Origin: Algimonas arctica | GTDB taxonomy: Bacteria; Pseudomonadota; Alphaproteobacteria; Caulobacterales; Maricaulaceae | Length of the DNA: 64,000 nucleotides | Direction: 5' to 3' | Assembly (NCBI RefSeq): GCF_014652695.1 | Contig: NZ_BMZH01000003.1 | Location: 1 to 64,000 of the forward strand | Shown: positions 9,454-17,937 of the stretch, piece after piece | How the letters are laid out: every line of letters starts with the position of its first letter | Position numbering within the stretch: position 1 is the first letter of the stretch | Position numbers and translations under genes: made by a program | Notes under the pieces: model-generated | What the model saw: the letters and a program-made list of their open reading frames with translations, nothing else | What the model was told of the DNA's origin: nothing | Databases searched by the model: none

Positions 9454-9645
9454 CTATTCTGCCGCGTCGAGCATCGGACGCGTTTGGCGCCAACTGCGCA
9501 AATGCTGCTCTATATCCGTCCGGCATTGACCACAGCGAAAACGGCTGCCGCAGGCCCGTTGAACACACGCCGCCGTTTCCGCCCCTTTGGCGGCTGCGGC
9601 TTCGACAGCCTTCGTGTTGATATTGTTGCAGATGCAATGGATCAC
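9454..9645 (-). CDS. bfd: Bacterioferritin-associated ferredoxin Bfd
   Basis: A 63-residue protein with the Bfd-type [2Fe-2S] cysteine pattern: Cys4, Cys6, then Cys38 and Cys41 (C-x-C-x31-C-x2-C). Two further cysteines (27 and 32) are not part of the usual set. In characterised systems Bfd docks on bacterioferritin and delivers electrons to its haem so that stored Fe3+ is released as Fe2+. The start is a GTG at 9645, read as MIHCICNN, which matches the family's N-terminus. The gene lies upstream of bfr in the same direction and diverges from a DsbA-like gene; the shared intergenic region holds an unusual inverted repeat. Confidence 0.92.
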   Translation of the reverse strand: MIHCICNNINTKAVEAAAAKGAETAACVQRACGSRFRCGQCRTDIEQHLRSWRQTRPMLDAAE

Positions 9646-9686
9646 AGGTTTTCAATACGCGATTGAGAACGAGTGTCAATCACTTT

Positions 9687-9729
9687 GCGAATGAATTGCA
9701 GGATTATGTGCAATCTGTAATTCATTCGC
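9687..9729. promoter_or_regulatory. Candidate iron-type operator: spaced inverted repeat in the bfd upstream region
   Basis: GCGAATGAATT (9687-9697) and its exact complement AATTCATTCGC (9719-9729) face each other across 21 bases between divergent bfd and the DsbA-like gene. The nine-base core TTCATTCGC recurs at 9373-9381, upstream of bfr. Nested TTGCA/TGCAA arms lie at 9696-9700 and 9709-9713. The sequence recalls Fur/Mur-family boxes of alphaproteobacteria (TGCnAATGA..TTnGCA). The repeat is seen; binding by Fur is inferred from the genes it flanks. Confidence 0.55.
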
Positions 9730-9759
9730 CTAAAGGACGCAAATTCGTTAGCAGCCCAT

Positions 9760-10395
9760 ATGACCCGACCCACCCTTGAATTTTGTTTCGATTTGACCTC
9801 ACTCTGGAGCTATCTCGGCTTTGAAAGTCTGATGGATATGAAGTCCAGACTGGACTTTGACATCGTCTGGCATCCTGTTCTGGTCGGCGCTGTTTGGAAC
9901 GCCAATAATCAAGGCGCCTATGCGCGGCGCGTTGATATCATGTCAGATCCCCGCAGAGCGCAAATGGCCCTACGAGAGGTTGGGGAATGGGCAAAATTAC
10001 GGAATGCGGATATTCGCGGCATGCATCCCAATCACCCGGTGAATGCGGCGCGGCTCATGCGGACAAGTGCGACCGCCCTAGAGCAGGGAAAAATTATCCC
10101 TTTCGCGCGCGCCGCCTTCCAAGCCTATTGGCGGGACTTCGCCGATGTCTCGCAAGCCGAGATCGTTCTTAACATCGCGGCGCAGGCGGGCCTCGATATA
10201 TCGGACCTATCTGACAAGATGGATAGCGACGTCCAACGCGTCCAATTAAAACAGGATACGCAGGACTTAATCGACCGTGGTGGCGTCGGAACGCCGACGT
10301 TTTTTATCGGCGATGATATGTATTTTGGACAAGACCGTTTGCCCCTCATTGAGGCGCGTTTAAAAGCGATGGGCGCTTTGCCCACCGCCGATTGA
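9760..10395 (+). CDS. DsbA-fold 2-hydroxychromene-2-carboxylate isomerase-like protein
   Basis: A 211-residue thioredoxin-fold protein of the DsbA/kappa-GST/HCCA-isomerase family. The N-terminal strand and helix read FDLTSLWSYLGF, the position where disulfide oxidoreductases have CxxC; here serine replaces the cysteine, as in GSH-dependent isomerases. The C-terminal part GTPTFFIGDDMYFGQDRL has the cis-proline loop (TP) and the G-Q-D-R-L ending typical of the family. It may isomerise aromatic ring-cleavage products or act as a glutathione transferase; nothing nearby points to a particular catabolic pathway. It diverges from bfd and its promoter overlaps the proposed operator. Confidence 0.87.
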   Translation: MTRPTLEFCFDLTSLWSYLGFESLMDMKSRLDFDIVWHPVLVGAVWNANNQGAYARRVDIMSDPRRAQMALREVGEWAKLRNADIRGMHPNHPVNAARLMRTSATALEQGKIIPFARAAFQAYWRDFADVSQAEIVLNIAAQAGLDISDLSDKMDSDVQRVQLKQDTQDLIDRGGVGTPTFFIGDDMYFGQDRLPLIEARLKAMGALPTAD

Positions 10396-10399
10396 TCCG

Positions 10400-11185
10400 T
10401 TAGCGCGGGGGCATGCGCGCACCGGCGTCCGTGCGAATATACTCACCATTGATATAGCCATGTTCGCACATGAAGCGGACCACCTCGCCGAACTCTTCGG
10501 GCTGGCCAAAGCGGTTCGGGAATTGAACATGCGCGCGCAGGTTCTCTTTCACTTCGGGATTCATCTGCTGATAAATCGGCGTTTCATAAAATCCCGGCAG
10601 AATCGTGTTCACGCGAATACCTTCGCGCGCTAAGTCCCGTGCCATCGGCAACGCCATCGACAAAATACCGCCCTTTGACGCGGCGTAAGCCACCTGCCCG
10701 ATTTGACCATCTTGGGCCGCAACTGACGCCGTATTGATCACAACACCGCGTTCGCCGTCTGGCTGTGTCGGGTCGAGCGTCATCATACCGGCGGCGGATT
10801 TTGACGCGCAGAGGAAGCTGCCAATCAAATTAATATTGATGATGCGAATGAAGGCTTCAGGGTCATGCGCGGAAATTTCGCCTGTATCGCGTTTGCGCGA
10901 GGCGGTTTTGATCCCGCCGCCGATCCCGGCACAATTGACCATGATCCGCTCTTGGCCGATTTCGGCCCGGACAGCGGCAAAACCTGCATCAACGGAGGCG
11001 TTGTCGGAAACGTTCACTTTGGCAAAGACGCCGCCAATGTCTTTGGCAACCGACTGCCCGCGATCTTCATTCATATCAAAGATGCCAACCTTGACCCCGT
11101 GAGACGCCAACATGCGCGCTGTGCCTTCTCCGAGGCCCGATGCCCCGCCTGTAACAATGGCAGAGAGGGTAGAATTGAGTTTCAT
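10400..11185 (-). CDS. SDR family NAD(P)-dependent oxidoreductase
   Basis: A 261-residue classical short-chain dehydrogenase. The nucleotide-binding motif TGGASGLG is at 12-19, an NCAG-like strand follows, and the catalytic YAASK has Tyr167 and Lys171 with the serine upstream in NTASVAA. The overall pattern is close to 3-hydroxyacyl-CoA dehydrogenase type 2 (HSD17B10-like) proteins. ATG 11185 is chosen because GGAG stands six bases upstream; an in-frame TTG at 11197 would swallow that site. It converges with the DsbA-like gene and is downstream of ftsY on the same strand. Confidence 0.92.
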   Translation of the reverse strand: MKLNSTLSAIVTGGASGLGEGTARMLASHGVKVGIFDMNEDRGQSVAKDIGGVFAKVNVSDNASVDAGFAAVRAEIGQERIMVNCAGIGGGIKTASRKRDTGEISAHDPEAFIRIININLIGSFLCASKSAAGMMTLDPTQPDGERGVVINTASVAAQDGQIGQVAYAASKGGILSMALPMARDLAREGIRVNTILPGFYETPIYQQMNPEVKENLRAHVQFPNRFGQPEEFGEVVRFMCEHGYINGEYIRTDAGARMPPR

Positions 11186-11217
11186 GGTAGGCTCCAAAAG
11201 AAAACTGAGGGCTAAGT

Positions 11218-12987
11218 CTATTTACGTGAGACGGCATCCGCAACACCGGACAAGGCGGCCGCGAAAACAGGGGCTGAGAAGGTTTCTAGGTCGTCGATCC
11301 CCTCGCCAATACCAATAAAATGGATCGGCAATTTATACTTGTCTGACAGCGCGACGAGCACGCCCCCTTTGGCAGTCCCGTCCAGTTTGGTCATAATCAG
11401 GCCGGACACATTCGCCGTCTGCTTAAAGGCTTCGACTTGTAATAGCGCGTTCTGACCAACCGTCGCATCCAGCACCAACACGCTATGATGCGGCGCGGAG
11501 GGGTCGGTTTTTTCGATCACGCGGATAATTTTGGCCAGTTCGTCCATCAATTCGGTCCGATTCTGCAACCGTCCCGCCGTGTCGATCATCAAGATGTCGT
11601 AATCCTCGTCCCGCGCGCGGTTCATTGCGTCATAGACGAGCGAGGCCGCGTCCGCCCCCGGCTTACCGGACATCACGGGTGCGCCTGCGCGTTCGCCCCA
11701 GACCGTAAGTTGTTCAACTGCCGCCGCGCGGAACGTGTCCGCCGCACAAATCAGGACCTTCTGACCTTGATCACCAAATCGCTTCGCAATTTTACCCAAT
11801 GTCGTGGTCTTGCCAGAGCCGTTGACGCCAACAAATAAAATCACCTGCGGTCGCGCTAAGCCAAGCACAAAGGGCGTTTCCAACGGCGTCATAATGTCGG
11901 AAATTGTCTCCGCCAGCGCGACTTTAATCTCCAAATCTGTCACAGTTTTGTCGAACTTGTCCGCCGCCAAATTGGCACAAACTTTGGTCGCAACATCTGT
12001 GCCGAGGTCGGCCATAATCAGGATGTCTTCGAGGTCCTCCAGCGCAGCCGTATCGAGCGTGCGCTGATTAAAGGTCGCCGCCATCTGGTCGGACATGCGT
12101 GTCGTCGACCGGCGCAGACCTTTTGTGATGCGGTCCAAAAACCCACCATCCGCGGTGACATCAATTTCTGGTTCTGGTGTGGGTTGCTCTTTCGCTTTCT
12201 GAGCCGCGCGTTCTGCCGCGATTCGCGTGCGTTCCGCAGTTTCAGCTTGTTCCCGTGCTTTGCGGTCCGCGGCACGTGCGGCCCGACGTTCGGCTTCCTC
12301 CGCTTCGCGAGCCAGCCGTTCGGCTTGCGCCGTCAGACGCGCCTCTTCGGCCTGATTGGCCGCCTCTGCAGCGTCGGCGAGGCGTCGGTCTTCCGCCGCG
12401 CGGGCGGCCTCAGCCTGACGCGCGGCGTCAACCCGCGCCTGCTCCGCGCGTTCTTCGGCGGCGATACGGCTCAGCTCTGCGGCCTCAGCGTCCGATTCTG
12501 CTGTCGCGATTTTGGTGTCGCGTTCAGCTTTTAGTTTCTCGGCCGCGTCAGCACGGACTTTTTGTTCGGTCGCTTGGCGTTCGGCTTCCGCTAAATCTCT
12601 GGCCGCGCGCGCGTCTGCTTTTTGCGGCGCGTCTGCGATCCGCGCGGTCTCAGCCTCGCGGTCAGCCGCCGCCTCCGCCGCACGCCGCGCTTTTTCCTCA
12701 ACCAGCTGTTTGGCGCGTTCAACGTCACGCGCCGCTTGGATTTCAGCCTGGCGTTTATCCTCCGCGTCCAGCGCCGCTTGTTCGTCGGCTGTGAGCGCTT
12801 TGACGCCCCCATCTTGCACCCGCGCAGACGCCAAAGCGGCGGCATTAATCGCCGCCATGCGCGCGGCCATTTGGTCGTCAATGAGTTGTTGCTGTGCAGC
12901 ATGCTCAGCGGCTTCAGCCGCCAGCGTCTCATCTTTGGACCGGAATCCGAGCTTAGAGAGAAAACCGCGCTTTTTCTTCTCAGCCAT
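11218..12987 (-). CDS. ftsY: Signal recognition particle receptor FtsY with a long Ala/Glu/Arg-rich N-terminal region
   Basis: FtsY is the membrane-associated GTPase receptor for SRP; with Ffh it delivers inner-membrane proteins to SecYEG. The NG domain occupies about residues 285-589, with G1 GVNGSGKT starting at Gly387, DTFRAAAVEQL, DTAGR and TKLDGTAKGG. Before it lies a segment of about 280 residues made almost entirely of A, E, R, D, Q and K in helical, coiled-coil-like pattern. The acidic A domain of FtsY is variable in all bacteria, but this one is long and low in complexity. The start codon overlaps the end of mtaB by 8 bases, so the pair is translationally linked. An SDR gene follows on the same strand 32 bases on. 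Confidence 0.96.
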   Translation of the reverse strand: MAEKKKRGFLSKLGFRSKDETLAAEAAEHAAQQQLIDDQMAARMAAINAAALASARVQDGGVKALTADEQAALDAEDKRQAEIQAARDVERAKQLVEEKARRAAEAAADREAETARIADAPQKADARAARDLAEAERQATEQKVRADAAEKLKAERDTKIATAESDAEAAELSRIAAEERAEQARVDAARQAEAARAAEDRRLADAAEAANQAEEARLTAQAERLAREAEEAERRAARAADRKAREQAETAERTRIAAERAAQKAKEQPTPEPEIDVTADGGFLDRITKGLRRSTTRMSDQMAATFNQRTLDTAALEDLEDILIMADLGTDVATKVCANLAADKFDKTVTDLEIKVALAETISDIMTPLETPFVLGLARPQVILFVGVNGSGKTTTLGKIAKRFGDQGQKVLICAADTFRAAAVEQLTVWGERAGAPVMSGKPGADAASLVYDAMNRARDEDYDILMIDTAGRLQNRTELMDELAKIIRVIEKTDPSAPHHSVLVLDATVGQNALLQVEAFKQTANVSGLIMTKLDGTAKGGVLVALSDKYKLPIHFIGIGEGIDDLETFSAPVFAAALSGVADAVSRK

Positions 12988-14245
12988 GAAGGCTCCCGAT
13001 CAAATGGTCGTCGCGCGCCTCTATCACAGTCACTTTTCCAAGCGAACCCGCAGGCGGTGGATTATTAACACGGATAAGGCTGAAATCAGGCAATCGACCC
13101 TGCCCGGTTTCTTCAAATAACGCCACATCCACATCGCCCACGCGAGACCGTAAATGCGCCGCTTTCGCGACGGTTCCCGCCTCGCGCAAAGTTTTGGCGC
13201 GCGCTTTGACAATATTGCCATCAACCGGCGGGATTTTCGCCGCAGGCGTGCCTGCACGCGCCGAATAAGGAAATACGTGCAGCCACGGAATACCGACGTC
13301 GGACACAATACGCAGGCTATTGTCGAACATGGCGTCATCTTCTGTCGGAAAACCCGCGATGATATCCGCGCCAAAGGTAATCTCTGGACGGCGCGTTTGC
13401 AGCGCGTGACACAGATCAATCACTTGTTGGCGCGAGTGACGGCGCTTCATCCGTTTGAGAATCATATCATCCCCGCTTTGCAACGACAGATGTAGATAGG
13501 GCGTCATGCGCGGTTCCGTGACAATCTGCTCAAACAGAATCGGGTCGACTTCCGCCGGATCAATTGAGGACAAGCGTAAACGGTCCAGTTCCGGCACGAG
13601 CTTCAACACCCGCCGGACCAAGTCACCCAGCGGTGGTGTCCCCGGTAAGTCCCCGCCCCAACTGGACAAATCAACGCCTGTCAGAACGACCTCGCGGTAT
13701 CCCTGCCGCACGAGGTTGCGCACATGGCTGACGACCTCACCCGCAGGCACAGAGCGCGCATTCCCGCGCCCATAAGGAATGATGCAGAAGGTGCAGCGAT
13801 GGTCACAGCCATTTTGTACTTGCAGAAACGCCCGCGTGCGCGATTGCGCTTTGTCCGGAGAATTCTCAGAGCCCATAAATTGCGGTGCATTTTCACGGAC
13901 CGTCATAATATCGTTGACGCGAATGCGCTCACTCTGATCCAGAAACGCGCCCGGCAGCATTTTATCATGATTTCCCAGAACTTGATCAACTTCGTCCATG
14001 GCCGCAAAAGCCGTCGGATCAATCTGCGCCGCACAGCCTGTCACAATAATGGTCGCGTCGGGGCGGTCGCGGCGGGCTTTGCGAACCCGGCGGCGGCTCT
14101 CTGCAACCGCGTCATTCGTCACCGCACAGGTGTTGATAATCACCGCATTGGTCAGCCCGTCATCACGCGCAAGCGCAACCATCGCATCGCTTTCGGACGC
14201 ATTCAGGCGACAGCCTAGTGTTATGACATCGACATCTTGGGTCAC
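12980..14245 (-). CDS. mtaB: tRNA t6A37 methylthiotransferase MtaB
   Basis: A 421-residue radical-SAM enzyme that adds a methylthio group at C2 of t6A37 in tRNAs decoding ANN codons. It has the N-terminal UPF0004 cluster-binding cysteines (Cys12 in LGCRLN, one in NTCAV, one in VTGCAAQ), the radical-SAM motif C147-x3-C151-x2-C154, and a C-terminal TRAM-like end. The GCRLN signature separates MtaB from MiaB. mtaB precedes ftsY directly, as in many alphaproteobacteria, but the dapF often found upstream is absent here. The substrate t6A needs TsaB, encoded about 7 kb away. Confidence 0.95.
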   Translation of the reverse strand: MTQDVDVITLGCRLNASESDAMVALARDDGLTNAVIINTCAVTNDAVAESRRRVRKARRDRPDATIIVTGCAAQIDPTAFAAMDEVDQVLGNHDKMLPGAFLDQSERIRVNDIMTVRENAPQFMGSENSPDKAQSRTRAFLQVQNGCDHRCTFCIIPYGRGNARSVPAGEVVSHVRNLVRQGYREVVLTGVDLSSWGGDLPGTPPLGDLVRRVLKLVPELDRLRLSSIDPAEVDPILFEQIVTEPRMTPYLHLSLQSGDDMILKRMKRRHSRQQVIDLCHALQTRRPEITFGADIIAGFPTEDDAMFDNSLRIVSDVGIPWLHVFPYSARAGTPAAKIPPVDGNIVKARAKTLREAGTVAKAAHLRSRVGDVDVALFEETGQGRLPDFSLIRVNNPPPAGSLGKVTVIEARDDHLIGSLHG

Positions 14246-14405
14246 GACGGGTCATGTGGTGCGGCGCGGCGTTTTTCGCAAGCGATCCCGACAGGTGCCC
14301 CGACAAGGACGAAGAGGTAAGGCAAAATAGTTTTCGTCCCGCTGCATCCAATAACGTCCCTCGTGACGTCTGCTTGAGTATAACCGTCTGAAAAAGGAGA
14401 CACAC

Positions 14406-14771
14406 ATGGAAGAAGTCCTCGTCCCGATTGCCTTATTCGCGATCATCCCCGTCATCGTTTGGGCCGTTGCAGCCTATCGCTTTAAATCCCACGCGGCCAC
14501 GATCGGCTTGTTAGAGACCGTCGCTAGCAAGGGCGAACCGATCACCGTCGAATTGGTCAAAACGCTCGGCGTGCGGCGCAAACCGAAACATGCCGATTTG
14601 CGCTTAGGGCTCATCCTGATTGCCATTGCCGTCGCAACGGCGATTTTCGGTACAGTCGTACCGGAAGAAGAAGCAACGCGCATTTTCTTCGGCTTTGCCT
14701 CCTTCCCCTTCCTGGTAGGATCTGTCTTCCTCGTGCTGTGGTTCACAGTCTCGCGTCAGTCCGAAGACTAG
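14406..14771 (+). CDS. Small membrane protein (DUF6249-like) heading a sigma-factor operon
   Basis: A 121-residue protein with three hydrophobic segments (about residues 5-22, 64-84 and 94-113). The order, one helix, a basic cytoplasmic stretch and then two helices, resembles proteins grouped as DUF6249 that are often next to ECF sigma genes. The ribosome site AAGGAG is at good distance from ATG 14406. The coding sequence overlaps the sigma gene by 34 bases, so co-translation is likely. It may sense an envelope signal or help hold the sigma/anti-sigma pair; the family has no established function that I know. Confidence 0.8.
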   Translation: MEEVLVPIALFAIIPVIVWAVAAYRFKSHAATIGLLETVASKGEPITVELVKTLGVRRKPKHADLRLGLILIAIAVATAIFGTVVPEEEATRIFFGFASFPFLVGSVFLVLWFTVSRQSED

Positions 14772-15268
14772 ACCTGTCACAGGTCGACACATTTGACCCG
14801 ATTGTCCGCGCCCATCAGGGCGCGGTCAGAACTTTCCTGCGCCGACTGTGTCGGAATAGTGCCCTCGCTGACGAGCTGGCGCAGGAGACTTTTCTCAAAG
14901 CATTTCGGGTGGCCCATAAGCTCCCTGATGTTGACAATATTCGCGGGTGGTTGTTGCGCATCGCCTATCGCCGCTTTCTCGATCATCACCGCCGCGAAAC
15001 ACGCCGGCGGGACCTCGGCGACACGCACGCCCTGCCCCCTGACGCACCGACGTCGCACCACGGCACGCGCCTCGACATTGAGCGCGCGATGAACACACTC
15101 CCGCCAGAGCGCCGCGCCTGCGCCATGCTCTGCTTGGCGCTCGGCCACAGCCATGCGGACGCCGCCCATATTACCGGTCTGCCGCTCGGTACCGTTAAGT
15201 CGCATGTATCGCGCGCCAAAACTGCGCTACAAGACGCTCTCCGCGCCTATGAAGGATCAACCCCATGA
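14738..15268 (+). CDS. ECF-type RNA polymerase sigma factor
   Basis: A 176-residue sigma-70 family protein with only regions 2 and 4. Region 2 includes the core-binding helix ALADELAQETFLKAFR and the -10-recognition stretch IRGWLLRIAYRRFLDHHR; region 4 ends in the helix-turn-helix GLPLGTVKSHVSRAKTALQ. The start is probably GTG 14738, inside the end of the preceding membrane-protein gene; a later start cannot be excluded because the first 20 residues are not conserved. It overlaps the next gene by four bases (ATGA), the usual arrangement of sigma and its antagonist. It should redirect RNA polymerase to a small regulon. Confidence 0.92.
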   Translation: MVHSLASVRRLDLSQVDTFDPIVRAHQGAVRTFLRRLCRNSALADELAQETFLKAFRVAHKLPDVDNIRGWLLRIAYRRFLDHHRRETRRRDLGDTHALPPDAPTSHHGTRLDIERAMNTLPPERRACAMLCLALGHSHADAAHITGLPLGTVKSHVSRAKTALQDALRAYEGSTP

Positions 15269-15612
15269 CAGATAAAGACCTGACATCCTTACTCGCCGAC
15301 TATGCGGCACCAACAGACGATCAAGGGTTTTCAGACGTCCTACTGGCGCGCTTAAAGACGGAAGAAAACGCCGCCCTGTTCGACCTCGATAGTTTGGCCA
15401 AGCAACCTTTGCCGCTGTGGCGTGGATGGTTGATGGCAGGCCTGATCGGCTTGCTCTGTGGTCTGATCTGGACCCGTCTCGGCGTGAGCTTGCCAGACAT
15501 GACGGTAGAAACGTCTCTGCTCACGGCGCTGACGTCAGGATGGGCGGCTTACGGGTTGGCCGGTCTATGCATCGCGGTCTGTTTACTGCTCATCGAAACG
15601 GAAGCCTTCTAG
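15265..15612 (+). CDS. Putative membrane anti-sigma factor
   Basis: A 115-residue protein whose start overlaps the ECF sigma stop as ATGA. It has a short cytoplasmic N-terminus (DLTSLLADYAAPTDDQGFSDVLLARL), then two hydrophobic segments at about 52-70 and 92-110. No HxxxCxxC zinc anti-sigma motif is present, so it is not a ZAS-domain protein. Position, size and membrane topology suggest it holds the sigma factor at the membrane, but this is inference from context. Confidence 0.7.
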   Translation: MTDKDLTSLLADYAAPTDDQGFSDVLLARLKTEENAALFDLDSLAKQPLPLWRGWLMAGLIGLLCGLIWTRLGVSLPDMTVETSLLTALTSGWAAYGLAGLCIAVCLLLIETEAF

Positions 15613-15684
15613 GCGAGTAATCGACACAAACATGTAGCGTCCCCGTCACACGCCGGACACCAAACCACACTAGCGGCGCCTTAT

Positions 15685-16503
15685 ATGCCGCATTACCGTT
15701 CCATTTTTATTTCCGACCTCCATCTGGGTTCCAAGGGCTGTCAGGCGGAGGCGCTTTGTGTGTTCATGAAAGACCACACATCAGAGCAGCTCTATCTGGT
15801 CGGGGACATTATTGATGGCTGGCGGTTGCGCAAAAAATGGTTCTGGCCGCAATCCCACACCAATGTCGTGCGCCGTATTCTCACGGCCGCCAAGCGCGGC
15901 ACGGACGTGACCTATATCATCGGCAATCATGATGAGTTCCTGCGCGGCTTTATGAAGTTCCGGCTGATGTTTGGGGATATTACCGTCAAGAACCGCGCCG
16001 TTCATGCAGGCCGCGATGGGAAACGCTATCTTGTTGTCCACGGCGACATGTTTGACGGGCTGATGCGCGCGGACCGCAAATGGATCATGCACCTCGGCGA
16101 TAGTGCTTACAATGGCCTGCTATGGGTGAATACGAAGCTGAACGGGGCAAGACGTCGCCTAGGTCTGGATTATTGGTCGCTCTCCAAAGCGCTGAAATCG
16201 CGAACGAAACGCGCCATGAACTTCATTCACAGCTTTGAGGGCCATGTCGCCAACTACTGCGCCCGCAAAGGTTTTGACGGCGCGATTTGCGGCCATATCC
16301 ACGTCGCAGAACAGCGGGACATTGACGGCATCGCCTATAAAAACACCGGCGATTGGGTCGAGAGCTGCACCGCGTTGATTGAGCATTTCGATGGTCGCTG
16401 GGAAATTCTCCACTTCGCGCCGCACGCGGCGGTGATCGCGGATCGTCTATTACATGGGGACGTGAACGAACCCAACACATTGGAACTAATTCCGGCCGGG
16501 TAG
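15685..16503 (+). CDS. Calcineurin-like phosphoesterase, UDP-2,3-diacylglucosamine diphosphatase-like
   Basis: A 272-residue metallophosphoesterase with the ordered metal motifs SDLHLGS (residues 9-15), GDIIDGW, GNHDEF, HGD and GHIH. It resembles the LpxH-related group annotated as UDP-2,3-diacylglucosamine diphosphatase, which cleaves the lipid A precursor to lipid X plus UMP. Many alphaproteobacteria use the unrelated LpxI for this step, so this paralogue may have another phosphoester substrate. It stands 72 bases after the sigma operon and 37 before the aminotransferase gene. Confidence 0.85.
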   Translation: MPHYRSIFISDLHLGSKGCQAEALCVFMKDHTSEQLYLVGDIIDGWRLRKKWFWPQSHTNVVRRILTAAKRGTDVTYIIGNHDEFLRGFMKFRLMFGDITVKNRAVHAGRDGKRYLVVHGDMFDGLMRADRKWIMHLGDSAYNGLLWVNTKLNGARRRLGLDYWSLSKALKSRTKRAMNFIHSFEGHVANYCARKGFDGAICGHIHVAEQRDIDGIAYKNTGDWVESCTALIEHFDGRWEILHFAPHAAVIADRLLHGDVNEPNTLELIPAG

Positions 16504-16540
16504 GGCTTCACTCTTTTTGTTTCTCTGCTAATCAGGGCCC

Positions 16541-17452
16541 ATGAGCTTTGGCACCCACTCCTACGTTTCTGATCCGCGCAATACGGATGTTCTCTTTAAT
16601 GTGAACGGCGCGCTTGTTCCGCGTGAGAAAGCGGTTGTGAACATTTTCGATAGCGGTTTTATGCTGGGCGACGGTGTGTGGGAAGGTCTGCGCGTACATA
16701 ATGGCAAGGTGGCATTCCTCGATGACCACATGGATCGTCTTGCCGAAGGATTAGCCGCTTTGAAAATCGACCTTGGCATCAGCCGAGACGCGCTCGTCGC
16801 GCGAATTGATGACACGCTTAAAACTAATGACATGACGGACCATGTCCATATTCGCTTGATGGTCACGCGCGGTTTGCGCTCAACACCTTATCAGGACCCA
16901 CGCGTCATCATTTCGCCCGCCACCATCGTCATTGCTGCGGAATATAAGCAACCCGATCCAGCGACGGCGGAACGCCCGCTGAACCTACAAAGTGTCGCGA
17001 CGCGCCGGGGTCGACCCGATGTGCAAGATCCGGGACTTAACAGTCATTCCAAGATCAATTGCATTACCGCCTGCATTCAGGGAATCGAAGCTGGGGCCGA
17101 CGAAGCTATCATGCTCGATCCGCAAGGGTTCGTCGCAACCTGTAATTCGACCCATTTCTTTATCGTGCGCAAAGGCGAAGTTTGGACCTCGACGGGCGAC
17201 TACTGTCTCGACGGAATCACGCGTGCCCGCGTGGTCGACCTGTGTCGGGCCAATGATATTCCGGTCTTCCAGCGCAACTTCACGCTGCGCCATTGCTATG
17301 CGGCGGACGAGGCCTTCACCACGGGGACGTTTGCCGGATTAGCCCCTGTCGGAACGATTGACGGACGACAAATCGGCGACGGCACACGCGGGCCGATGGT
17401 GGCGCGCTTGCAACAGCTCTATCTCGCCTTGATCGATACAGACACGAAGTGA
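16541..17452 (+). CDS. PLP-dependent class IV aminotransferase (branched-chain/D-amino-acid type)
   Basis: A 303-residue fold-type IV aminotransferase. Landmarks are VNIFDSGFMLGDGVWEGLRV near the N-terminus, the Schiff-base lysine Lys171 in LNSHSKINCI, a GADEAIML strand and the C-terminal GT-FAGLAPV phosphate loop. Substrates in the family include branched-chain amino acids, D-amino acids and aminodeoxychorismate; the sequence alone does not choose. Its stop overlaps the next start (GTGA), and a sulfotransferase-like gene follows one gene later. In plants, as I recall, proteins called branched-chain aminotransferase-like join a similar P-loop domain to this domain, supporting a functional link. 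Confidence 0.92.
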   Translation: MSFGTHSYVSDPRNTDVLFNVNGALVPREKAVVNIFDSGFMLGDGVWEGLRVHNGKVAFLDDHMDRLAEGLAALKIDLGISRDALVARIDDTLKTNDMTDHVHIRLMVTRGLRSTPYQDPRVIISPATIVIAAEYKQPDPATAERPLNLQSVATRRGRPDVQDPGLNSHSKINCITACIQGIEAGADEAIMLDPQGFVATCNSTHFFIVRKGEVWTSTGDYCLDGITRARVVDLCRANDIPVFQRNFTLRHCYAADEAFTTGTFAGLAPVGTIDGRQIGDGTRGPMVARLQQLYLALIDTDTK

Positions 17453-17937
17453 CGGGTAAGCTCACAACGCTATCCTTGCCTGCGCTTCTCACTTTACATG
17501 TCAAAATCATGGAAGAGCTTCGCGAGCGCGCCGTCATCCGCTCTGCTAATAATCCGACGGGTGATTTGGCTGAATTTTTATTCTGCAAAGCTTTCAATTG
17601 GGTCCAAGCGCCCAATTCGATGAAAAGCTACGATGCCACGGATACAAAGGGATATCGCTACCAGATCAAAGGAAGACGAGTTCATAGAAGAAACGCTTCA
17701 CGCCAATTATCAGCCATCCGAGATTTTGATGGGGAGGGTTTCGACTGGTTAACGGTGGTACTATTCGATGACGATTACAATATATTGCGAGCAGCCCTCG
17801 TCCCTAGAAATGTCGTGGCGGTCCGTGGAGTACACGTCAAACATACGAACAGCCTAAAATTCATGATGACGGATTCCGTCTGGGCTAACCCCGGGGTCCA
17901 AGATGTCACAATCAACCTAAAAAAAGCGCTTGCCTAA
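17449..17937 (+). CDS. Unrecognised protein with a possible PD-(D/E)XK nuclease-like core
   Basis: A 162-residue protein starting with GTG inside the aminotransferase stop and ending with its stop overlapping the next ATG by one base, so it is translationally embedded in the operon. After an N-terminal helix it reads GDLAEFLFCKAF (Glu42), SYDATDTKGYRYQIKGR (Asp62 or Asp65, Gln72-x-Lys74). Helical Glu, then Asp, then Q-x-K on a strand is the arrangement of restriction-endonuclease-like cores. A hydrophobic strand (FDWLTVVLFDDDY) follows. The stretch 17640-17870 is richer in A and T than the neighbours. I know no assigned function; the fold call is a motif-based inference. Confidence 0.6.
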   Translation: MTGKLTTLSLPALLTLHVKIMEELRERAVIRSANNPTGDLAEFLFCKAFNWVQAPNSMKSYDATDTKGYRYQIKGRRVHRRNASRQLSAIRDFDGEGFDWLTVVLFDDDYNILRAALVPRNVVAVRGVHVKHTNSLKFMMTDSVWANPGVQDVTINLKKALA

